Assembly: GCF_052324685.1 (NCBI RefSeq)
Contig: NC_135211.1
Span: forward strand, 9,739,414 to 9,803,413
Reading direction: 5' to 3'
DNA: 64,000 bases
Origin: Brachyhypopomus gauderio
Lineage: Eukaryota; Chordata; Actinopteri; Gymnotiformes; Hypopomidae
A program made the translations under genes and the position numbers. Within the stretch, counting starts at the first letter, position 1. Each line of letters opens with the position of its first letter. Below the pieces are notes generated by a model, which had not been told where the DNA came from, did no database searches, and worked only from the letters and a program-made list of their open reading frames with translations. This document shows positions 55,168 to 64,000 of this stretch, piece after piece.

Positions 55168-56099
55168 CTGGAGGAGTACACAGCATCAGTCACTGGCTAT
55201 ATCAGCGAGTGCATTGATGATGTTACTGTCTCCAGGACCATCATCACACGCCCAAACCAGAAGCCATGGGTGACTGCTGAGGTACGTGCGCTGCTGAGGA
55301 CCAGCAACTCAGACTTCAGAGCAGGTGACAAGGTGCCCTGAGGAAAGCAAGGGCCAAACTGTCACGAGCCATCAGAGAGGCAAAGGGCACACATGCCCAG
55401 AGAATCCACAGCCACTTCAAAGACACTAGTGACACACGGCACATGTGGCAGGGCATCCAGGCAATCACCAACTACAGGACAACACCACCGTCCTGTGACA
55501 GTGATGCCTCCCTTCCTGATGCACTGAATGACGTCTATGCACGGTTCGATGCACAAAATGACACGTCGTCAAGGAAGACCACACCCAAACCAGATAAGCA
55601 GGTGTTGTGTCTGACTGTTATGGATGTGAGGAAAACTCTGCACAGTGTCAACCCACGGAAACCTGCAGGACCAGACAACATCTCTGGCAGAGTGCTCAGG
55701 GAATGTGCAGAACAACTGAACGGATGTTCTCACGGACATCTTCAACATCTCCCTGAGCAGCTACACTGACCCAACGTGCCTCAAGATCACTACCATCGTC
55801 CCCGTGCCAAAGAAGTCCACAGTGTCCTGCCTCAACGACTACCATCCCGTCGCACACACCCCCATCATCATGAAGTGCTTCGAGAGGCTAGTCATGAGGA
55901 ACATCAAGACCCAGCTGCCCCCTTCACTAGACCCCCTGCAATTTGAATATCGTCCCAACCGCTCCACGGACGATGCCATCACCACCACCCTTCATCTCTC
56001 CCTCACCCACCTGGAGAAAAAGGCCAAGAAAGCCCAGCAGCGACTCTACTCCCCCGCAGAACTTCACCGCTAGCTTACGGATAAACTGAGCTGAGCAGT

Positions 56100-56323
56100 T
56101 CGCATTTAATACAAAATGATCCAGTTATGTGATTCTATATTGCTTATTTATTATGTTAAAATAAGGATTTCAAGTCTTTTCAAGTCTTAAAGCTCAAGTC
56201 CGATTCCAAGTCTAAGTCAAGTCGCAAGTCTTCAGTGATGTTGTTGAGACAAGTCACAAGTCATCAGTTTAGTGACTCGAGTCGGACTCGAGTCCAAGTC
56301 ATGTGACTCGAGTCCACACGTCT
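56100..56323. mobile_element. hAT-type element end (GACTCGAGTC-rich)
   Basis: Sub-terminal repeats of AAGTC and GACTCGAGTC lead to an end whose reverse complement is CAGACGTGTGGACTCGAGTC, a familiar fish hAT terminus. The left end was not found, so it may be truncated. Confidence 0.55.
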
Positions 56324-56544
56324 GGTGACAGGGGACTCCTTTTGCACATGGCATAATCTACACAAATCTAAACCTACCTCTTGCTTATTCTATTTGCACA
56401 ACCCACCTCCCACTACAGTCTCAGTATGTCTGATTTATTTATTGTATTCATACCTGTTACACTTCTCAACTGCACTCTGTCTAGTGTACCTGTGTGTATT
56501 GTGTTGGGTTGTACTGTCTGTCTGTACTTGGTACTGTGCTGCAC

Positions 56545-57904
56545 CAGGCCCGTTGACAGTCTTGCTGGGGCCCGGGACAAGAAAGTTTCATGTGCCCCCC
56601 CCCAACCTCGCGCACGTCATTTGAATTTCCTCTGTAGCAGACAATCCTTGTGTTAGGTCATATAGTATATAGCTTCAGCGCAATGAACAAAGTCATTCAT
56701 ACACCTTCTTAAGGTGGAATTCAAGCACTTGTATGTCACTTTAAAGGTCCATTTCAATATTTTCCAGCACGTTAAACTTAAATAAGTTAAATATTTATAC
56801 ATATACTCGAAATGATTCTAAATAATTCGCTTTTAATCACATTATTTAATGGTGGTTTATTTTCAAAACGCCCAATCTTAACGTCTTCACGTTCTCTCAT
56901 GTTTCGTCCTACAATTACAAGAGGCTCGTATTTGTTAACCTAATACAAGAGAACGATTCAGTCAGAGATATTTGTTGTGAAACGAAGTAGTTACAATTTC
57001 AAGCATTTTCAAGTACTTTAGCCTAAATTCCAGCACTTTTCAAACCTGGAACACAATGCAACTTTAAAATTCGTCAGGTAAATGTTTTTCTTTTCTTTTC
57101 TGCGCTCCAGATTTCTATATTTACTTTAACTATCCACCACTGTATTTCCCGCTGTTGGGCGGGTACCAGCCGGTTACGCTGGATCAATCCATTTTTCAGT
57201 GGGATGCGGGGATGTATGCACTTAATAGAAAATATGCAGATAGGTAAAAAACATATATATTTTAGCCATTGAGCTTAATTTGAGTACAGAATTGTCTATT
57301 AATGAAATATTTCAAGATTATTTAAAAATTATAGACTTTAAATAAAAAATAAATTGCTGGGCTCTTTGATGGGCCCCCCTGGCCCTGGGGCCCAGGACAA
57401 CAGACCCGGTTGTCCCCCCCTGTCGACAGGGCTGGTCAGAGATATTTGTTGTGAAACGAAGTAGTTACAATTTCAAGCATTTTCAAGTACTTTAGCCTAA
57501 ATTCCAGCACTTTTCAAACCTGGAACACAATGCAACTTTAAAATTCGTCAGGTAAATGTTTTTCTTTTCTTTTCTGCGCTCCAGATTTCTATATTTACTT
57601 TAACTATCCACCACTGTATTTCCCGCTGTTGGGCGGGTACCAGCCGGTTACGCTGGATCAATCCATTTTTCAGTGGGAGGCGGGGGTGTATGCACTTAAT
57701 AGAAAATATGCAGATAGGTAAAAAACATATTTTAGCCATTGAGCTTAATTTGAGTACAGAATTGTCTATTAATGAAATATTTCAAGATTATTTAAAAATT
57801 ATAGACTTTAAATAAAAAATAAATTGCTGGGCTCTTTGATGGGCCCCCCTGGCCCTGGGGCCCGGGACAACAGACCCGGTTGTCCCCCCCTGTCGACGGG
57901 GCTG
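56545..57904. mobile_element. hAT-like MITE carrying a 470-bp tandem duplication
   Basis: Ends CAGGCCCGTTGACAG / CAGCCCCGTCGACAG (inverted), with target duplication TGCTGCAC at 56537-56544 and 57905-57912. The right part is duplicated in tandem: 56961-57434 and 57435-57904, nearly identical except for a 4-bp TATA difference. Each unit ends with its own copy of the terminus. Confidence 0.87.
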
Positions 57905-58029
57905 TGCTGCACTTATGTTTATCAGCACTGTGTTTTAATGTTGCACCATGGTCTTGGAGGAACGTTGTTTCGTTTCACTGTTACTCTGAATGTAGTTGAA
58001 ATGACAATAAAATCTTTTGAAATTGAGTT

Positions 58030-59660
58030 TACCTGCAATGATATAACTACTGCAGGGGTCACTATTGAGTGACCAACACTGTCAAAACTGTGTCACAGTT
58101 TGTGTAGTGTGTCGATACACTCCTTGAGGTATCATCTTCCCATCACTAGGGTGGCATTAAGCAATACCCCATCAGTTCTGGGGACCGTCAGTGTTTCCCC
58201 TTTCCCTGGCAGACCTGATCGTTTCTGGTCAGGCAAGAAGCAAGTGACTGGCTTCACCACAACACAGGCAGCAGCCTTCACGTATCTGGGCCTCCCATTC
58301 ACTTCATGACAGGGGTGTGGCCTAACTGCATGGCTTGTTCCACCTCAGTGGTGTCTTTAGGGACACATGAACACACATGTGTGACCGTGCATTATCATAT
58401 GTACGGCCTTTGTGCGGTTCCCGTAGGCTGCTATGATGGACTGGTATAGTATTTGTTGCAGGGCTTACTTATGCCCGTCAATAGCTGCTCCTTGACTAGA
58501 CAGAGCTGTCTTGATTTGCCTCAGACTGCCCAGCTGGGTGCATATCCGGCAGAGTCTTTCTGTAATATGAGGGTTGCCAACAGCAGGGAAAACCCCTTAG
58601 ATGTTAAATAGCTGGGCGCTCAACCACGACAGGGTTTTGTGAAGAACCAAGGAGCCAAGAACCCACATGCAAAGAGTTTGAGATGCAAACAAACAAACCT
58701 CCACTTATAAGATGCAGGTAAAAATGTTCTAGAGACATTAAAACCATTAAACAAAACAAAAGGATGCCAGGGGAAGAGCTGGCTCTCAATGAGTGAGAAA
58801 CTACAACAAAAATGACTTCCTTAAAACCAAAGACTAAATAAAATTAGGTAAGAAAAGGATAGAAAATCTTTTAGAAGAAAAAAAAAAGCACAGACAATAA
58901 ATGGAAAAGAAACCCAGGAGGAAAAGGAGGATTAGGAGAAAAATTCCCACTAATCAAGATACCATACCAGCTGACCTGTGACATGAGAACACTCATGAAA
59001 AGACTCAGTAAAGAGTTGCTGAGAAGTCAGTCTATATAAAGCCCTCAAGGCAGGTGTAGCTCATTCAGCCTAATTAGACTGGTTTAGTGAATCAGTTCTC
59101 TCTAGTGGTGGCTGGCGGTGTAGTCCAAGCCACACGTGGCTATGAATCTTACAGGCTATGAATCAAATATGTACTTAAATCACTCCTGTTCAGCATATCA
59201 GTCTTTATTATGGTGCATCGTAAGCTGATAATAGCCACATGTAACTTTATTGGTGTACTTTAATAATCACTGTGGGAACATTGCAGTATATTACATTTTA
59301 CAATATAATGTAGAATGTAATATAATAATCGGTCACATTTTTGCACACTATTTGAAAAAATACACAATACCAAAAGAATATAAAGCATTGTGATTCTCAA
59401 TGAGTGTATGTATTCATTGTATTCCACTTTGACTTCCAGCCCATACTCAGCACAAATATTTCTGTATATTATACCACTGGTTGTAAAATTTCATGTACGC
59501 TCTGCTTGCTGGCATCTTTTATCCCAGTTATGTTTCTCAGGGGCCTCTTTGCACAGCCCTATTTGGGTGCTGTTCTTGTGTAGTAAATCCCAGCCTCTGC
59601 ATTCAGAGCTTTTCTCTAGGCTGCCATGATTAGTGCCTCTGTGCTGTTTGTCAATCCAGA
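58030..59660. other. Gene-free repeat-rich stretch
   Basis: No gene is supported. The sequence at 59535-59660 (GGGGCCTCTTTGCACAGCC...) resembles that at 60950-61060, both likely fragments of the R4/Rex6-like LINE. The rest is unassigned. Confidence 0.4.
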
Positions 59661-59668
59661 TTTATATA

Positions 59669-60174
59669 GAGTAGAACCCCGGAACTCGACACTAATTAGT
59701 TCCGGAAGGAGCGTTGAGAAGCGATGCAGTCGAGTTCTGAATCAATTTTTCCTATAAGAAATAACTGAAAATGGATTAATCCATTCTCAACCATCAAGTT
59801 GAATTCCAATGCTAAATCCATCACACTAATGCTTTTTTCATACTTCTCTATGATCGCCTTTTTCAACTGTATTGTTCGTCTGCTTTTCTGCTATGTCTTT
59901 CTTAGGACCCATGTTTCTTGTCTAAAACAGTACAAAAACCACAAAAAACAACAAGAAAACAGCAAAAGCTTGGAGCACAGACTCAAAAAACCCATTGAAG
60001 AATGCCAACTAATGCAAACTAGCAGCATGTGACTGAAGCACGAACTGTATTTTGTTTACAAAAGTCACGAGTCGGGTCGGATTCCGAAGTTTTGTTCAAG
60101 CTCCGAGACAAATTTTTCTCATCGAACTCCGAATATGTCAAGTACTGAGGCGGTCGAGTTCTGGGGGTCTACTG
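59669..60174. mobile_element. Tigger/pogo-like MITE
   Basis: Inverted ends GAGTAGAACCCCGGAACTCG and CAGTAGACCCCCAGAACTCG, flanked by TA on each side. A 506-bp interior has no transposase. The end sequence and TA target fit pogo/Tigger-type elements. Confidence 0.65.
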
Positions 60175-60232
60175 TATATGTATATATTTCATGCAGATAA
60201 ATAGGATGTGTGTATACACCTCAAGCTCTGGT

Positions 60233-61990
60233 CCTCTACCAGAGGCCTGAGAGCTTGAGGATCCTGTGCAGCATCTTAGCTGTTCCCAGGACTGCACTTG
60301 GTTCGTTTCTTGGTTTCCTCTTTGCGTGCTTTTATTTTGAAATTCCTTATTATGTCTGGTTTCACATCCCACCCTTGTACCCTGTCTCCTTATCGTGGTT
60401 TTCAGGTGTGTCTCGTTGGGTTATTGGTTTGTCTGTGTATTTAAGTCCTGTGTTTTTGGTCATTATCTGTATTGTTATATGCTTGCATGGATAGATATAG
60501 GCTATGTGCTGTTTATGCCTCTCAAGTTTCAGTCAAAATAGTTATTTGTCATGCTTACTGTTTTGTTGTTTTTCTAGTTAGTGTTCTTAGGTTTTCATCT
60601 ATATATGTTATATGTTTTGATCTGTCTTTGATGTGTGTGTTGGTATTTTGTATAATTCAGCTCTCTCTAGTTGCTAGTTTACTGATTCATGTTTTTGTTT
60701 CTCTTTAGATTTATGTCTCCCTGGTTCAATGTGTTGGTATGTTTGTATGTCCTATGTCTGATGTGCATATAGTGTGGTTGGCTGGTTTGTGTTTTGTTTC
60801 CCTTTAGAGTCCATGTTTCCAGGTTTTATGTATTGGTGTCTTCTGTGTGTGGTCTGTCTTTTGTTCCCTGTTTCTGTGCTCAGTGTTATTCTGTCAGTAG
60901 TGTTAAATATCCACACCTGTGTCTGGTCTCCAACCCCCCAACATTACAGGGGCCTCTTTGCACAGCCTGCATCTGTGGTCCTGCCTGGTGTGGTAGATCC
61001 CAGATTTTTTGAGAGCTTGTTCCTGTGCTGTCTTTTAATCCAGCTTTTTCTAGCCACTAGTAGGGTTTCTCCATATTGACCACATTCATTATTGCTGAGG
61101 GTACAGGCTGTGCAGGGGCTTATCCACTCCTGCTAGCAGCTGCTGGTGTATTCCTGGACCTTGGTTGTTTCTTCCTGGACAGTGCTTTGGATGCTCACTA
61201 GTCCTCGGCCCCCCCCCCCCCCCCTCCCCTTACACTTGGTGTACAGCCTCAAAGAGCTGGATTTCGGATGAAACCCTCATTGCATTGTGAGGAGTTTACT
61301 TGTCATGTCAGTGGCTTCTATCTCGGTCTTTAGCCAGGTTATTATACTAGCTGGGTATCTGATGAAGGTAGAACATGAGTGTTGATGGGCTGGATCTGGT
61401 CCTTCCCATTCAACTAGATTCTCTGGACTTTTTGTAGGTATCTGGCTCTGGCTACTTTCCTGGTGGCCTCATGTATTTGTAGCTGCCTTCAACATCTGCT
61501 CTGTTGCCTTCTGTTGGTTCAATCCCCTCGATTCTGGTTCGTTCTTCTCCTTGCAACCATGCAAGCAGGATGTCATTCTGATGTCCTAGTGAGATGAATG
61601 CCTCATTTCTTCTGGCATACAGCTTTGTCATCCATGTAGAGGAGGTGGTTGATAGTTGCTCCATTCCATAGCTGGTATCTGTTGCCACTCTTGGTGATCT
61701 CTCAGAGGGATTTCAGGCTTATGGAGAACTCGTATTAAACGTGCCTACTCATCCAGTATTTAGATGGAACTCTCCCTGTCTGGGGGACCTTCAGGATTAG
61801 GACTGTCCTAGTTATTCATAGTGAGTTCCATCTGTTAGCATCTAGTTCATTTGTGCAGCTAGGCCCTCAGTTAGCTTCTTCAGTCAGTAGGTGTGTAGCA
61901 TGTCAGGGCCTGGGGCTCTCCAGTTCTTCATACTTGTACTTTTATACATCTGCTAGGGTAACTGTTACTGGATCTTGTTCAGGAAAGTTG
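60233..61990 (-). mobile_element. Decayed R4/Rex6-like LINE fragments with an LTR-like insert
   Basis: On the minus strand, the stretch around 61680-61600 reads QLWNGATINHLLYMDD, containing a reverse transcriptase YMDD box, followed by an EGxxADVExSYKYM region (about 61500-61450). The 3' portion includes the phrase GGGAACAGCTAAGATGCTGC (60287-60268, minus), familiar from Rex6-type tails. An LTR-like block (about 60303-60930, with TATTTAAG near 60439) separates parts. Many stops are present. Confidence 0.55.
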
Positions 61991-61999
61991 ATGTAGTCT

Positions 62000-62744
62000 G
62001 TTCAAACCACTAAATAGAGTAGGTGTGTCCAAGATATGTTCCCTGTTTAGGCAAAGAGAACACTTCTTGCAATGCACTTTGTACAGTGTTTGTGTTTATA
62101 ATTGAGGTAAACAGTTCTAAAATAAATATCTAGATCTATATAAATGCACCTCTGAGATACTTTGTACCATTTATTCAAAGTAAAACTAGCAAAAAGCTTG
62201 GGAGACATAAGCCAATGCCACACTGTGTATTCACTGTATTTATCACTACAGTTAATAGACTTTTGTATGGTTTGCAGTCATACACACTTTCCAGACTGTG
62301 TGTCCTTATCTGTTATTCCCAACATGGAGAAAAAGCGTAAAGATGTAGCCCTAATGTTTCACACAAAACTGTAGCAGGACATATACACAACATAAGCACA
62401 CAAAGGGCAACATTTCACCACTGTTCATATAAATAGTGACAAAATTGCAGTCACCCAAAAAAGGTAGTATTTCTGTTTTTGTGAAGTTCCTGGACTGACA
62501 CGACCTGAAACTGTAATGTTTTAAGTGCCTGTTATTATTTGGGTTCATGGTAGAATCACCAGGGTTGCAACAAATTCTGTTGAATTTCTGCATGTAGAAT
62601 TCAACACGCAGCATTTCACATTACTGAGATCTGCAAGTGGAAATTCAAACCTGGTGATTGTCCCTGAGTATTTTATTTTAAAAATAACTTTTTAAGATTA
62701 TTTACACATTACTATAAATTATATATTCTTTTAAAAAATTAGTT
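62000..62744. other. Gene-free stretch and abhd6 3' UTR
   Basis: No coding feature is seen. The part next to 62745 must include the abhd6 3' UTR on the minus strand; its end was not determined. Confidence 0.4.
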
Positions 62745-63480
62745 TTAGGACAACTTTTTGGTGCTACTGCTGCCTGAGTTCTGTTGATGGATAATGAAAT
62801 CCATGAGGAGTTGAGCAGCTTTCCGTGGGCGTTCCATCACTACGGTATGTCCACAGTTGTCGAGAAGATCGACCTGGCATCCAGGCAAGACATCAGCCAG
62901 CACAGAGGCACCAGACACATCCAATACCTACATCCACATAATGATATTATCCAAAACACATCCAATACATATCTAAAACTTACATCATGATTCAAATTAT
63001 ATAAGAATATTATGCTCTACTTATACTTGAAAACACCCCATTACGATTACTGCCATGATCAGCCATATTCTATCCATCAGCACAGAGATGCATTTTGAGT
63101 ATTGGAGATGCAAATTTGACTTTAACAGCAAGCTTGTTTCCATTAAATGGCACAAGTGCCATCTCTTGGGTGTTCATGATATTATCCAGATCTTATGGTG
63201 ATAAGCTTACCTGGTCTTGCTTTCCCCAAATCACCTGAAGTGGGGCTGAGATCAGATGCATGTTCTCATGCAGGCTGTGCCTAGATTTTTCATCCACTAG
63301 CTCCATAAACACTGAAATAAGATGAAAAGATGGAGTGAGTCAGAAAAACATCAAAAAGCTGAGAGGTTATAAATTGTTTTCAATTTCTACTGGTGTATAG
63401 CTCCAGTGGGTTGAGACAAACTAACCCTCTCGGAAGAAGTTATTGTCTGGAATTCGGACATCTACCATTCCTTGAAGAAT
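62745..63480 (-). CDS. abhd6: Monoacylglycerol lipase ABHD6, last three coding exons (gene runs off the right edge)
   Basis: ABHD6 is a membrane-bound alpha/beta hydrolase that breaks down monoacylglycerols such as 2-arachidonoylglycerol. Minus-strand exons are 63480-63426 (ILQGMVDVRIPDNNFFRE), 63311-63211 (FMELVDEKSRHSLHENM..VIWGKQDQ) and 62927-62745 (VLDVSGASVL..LLDNCGHTVVMERPRKAAQLL..KKLS, stop TAA). Introns are GT-AG (GTTAGT, GTAAGC donors) and phases join. The WGKQDQVLDVSG run carries the catalytic Asp region and NCGHTVVMERP carries the catalytic His, both highly typical of ABHD6. Upstream exons should lie beyond 64000; none was recognised between 63500 and the edge. Confidence 0.92.
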
Positions 63481-63499
63481 CTATTCAGAGGTCAAGCCA

Positions 63500-64000
63500 G
63501 AATATATAATGCTTCATATTGGTACAATAGGTATAATAATCATATCATAATGACAAATATTAAACATGGTCAAACATTGTTTAACTCTAGTCTGCCAATA
63601 TTCGTATTACATTTTTAATATTCAATTTAGTGACTTTTTTTGTATTTCTTATGAACATGGGCACCATTTGTGGCAGATATAAATGAGAGATTCCTTTCAT
63701 GAATAGTTTAGATGTACTGTTAGGACAATTAATGAGAATTAATGAGACTTATCAGTGTCTTCTCAGTTTGTCTTCGGTCTGATCAAAAATTAATGCATTA
63801 AAGATTAAAGATTTGAAAAAAATTTACAGATTTTAATTTAAAGATTTGACTCATCACAGTAGTGTGCAAGACTTTGAATAACACTTGATCCTTATCTTTA
63901 CAAGGTTCCTTGAGGTAATACCCGTTTTTGCACAGGTGCCCTGTTCATATCTGTTAATAACAGACCTGAAATGTCCCCGAGCTTAAATGAGTCCAATGTG
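63500..64000. other. abhd6 intron sequence
   Basis: AT-rich sequence with no recognised exon. It lies upstream of the exon at 63480-63426 on the minus strand, so it is probably intronic. Confidence 0.45.

Larger units (their letters stand above)
53450..58025 (+). mobile_element. Decayed Rex1/CR1-group LINE, interrupted by several inserts
   Basis: Pieces in order: endonuclease IIAGDFNHANLK and [13 protein letters not shown] (53450-53988), [13 protein letters not shown] to RMWQGIQAI-like [12 protein letters not shown] (55168-55560), and RT start [12 protein letters not shown] plus [13 protein letters not shown] (55640-56079). The 3' UTR follows (56330-56544), ending after another insert with GAAATGACAATAAAATC (57905-58025). 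Part of the RT is deleted. Clade assignment is by recognition of the HANLK and FxYRxNRSTxDAI signatures. Confidence 0.75.

Noticed and set aside
61201-61240. C-run near 61210 as a structural element
   Set aside because: It is a short homopolymer in decayed LINE sequence; length is unreliable and no function is indicated.

Overview
The window is a teleost fish nuclear genome segment. The evidence is spliced vertebrate genes with GT-AG introns (aldh4a1, Hes5/her-type genes, abhd6), fish-type transposons (Tc1 with IR/DR ends, hAT MITEs, RTE, L1, L2, Rex1-like and R4/Rex6-like LINEs, a tRNA-derived SINE) and very long GT/CA microsatellites. The linkage of aldh4a1 to a Hes5-related her cluster, and a close match to the her15 type, suggest an otophysan-like fish. 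The species cannot be named from the sequence.

Layout. At 1-6290, two arrays of a 187-bp satellite lie in opposite orientation around one decayed RTE-type LINE. At 7974-14561 is a complete 15-coding-exon aldh4a1 gene (556 codons plus stop; mitochondrial P5C dehydrogenase). It has a probable solo LTR in intron 1 and a 56-bp minisatellite that repeats the exon-3 splice donor four times. At 17.1-41.6 kb is a cluster of Hes5/her genes, the targets and effectors of Notch. It holds one intact her gene on the minus strand (17.2-17.7 kb) and two her15-type genes in head-to-head inverted orientation that encode identical proteins (21.5-22.1 and 24.8-25.4 kb). It also holds a tiny divergent her-like gene without a basic region and ending WQQ instead of WRPW (30.0-30.4 kb), and three broken her4-like copies that keep near-identical Notch-type promoters (27.8-28.6, 33.6-34.5 and 39.6-40.4 kb).

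The cluster carries about ten copies of a recurrent non-coding module: a SOX-like ACACACTTCTATTGTTC core, then roughly 30-50 bp, then a high-affinity RBPJ/Su(H) site GTGTGGGAAA. The her15 promoters additionally carry a near-consensus SOX-POU composite element. This looks like Notch plus SoxB/POU neural-progenitor regulatory logic copied along the cluster, and some copies have no surviving gene. I consider it the most interesting signal in the window.

At 36.7-38.4 kb an apparently intact Tc1 transposon interrupts the cluster, and a hAT MITE with a perfect 8-bp target duplication follows. From 42 to 62 kb the DNA is almost wholly nested transposons: a hAT gene split by a MITE and an L1, and a Rex1-like LINE split by two MITEs, one of which holds a probable solo LTR. 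At 62.7-63.5 kb are the last three coding exons of an abhd6 gene on the minus strand, running off the right edge.
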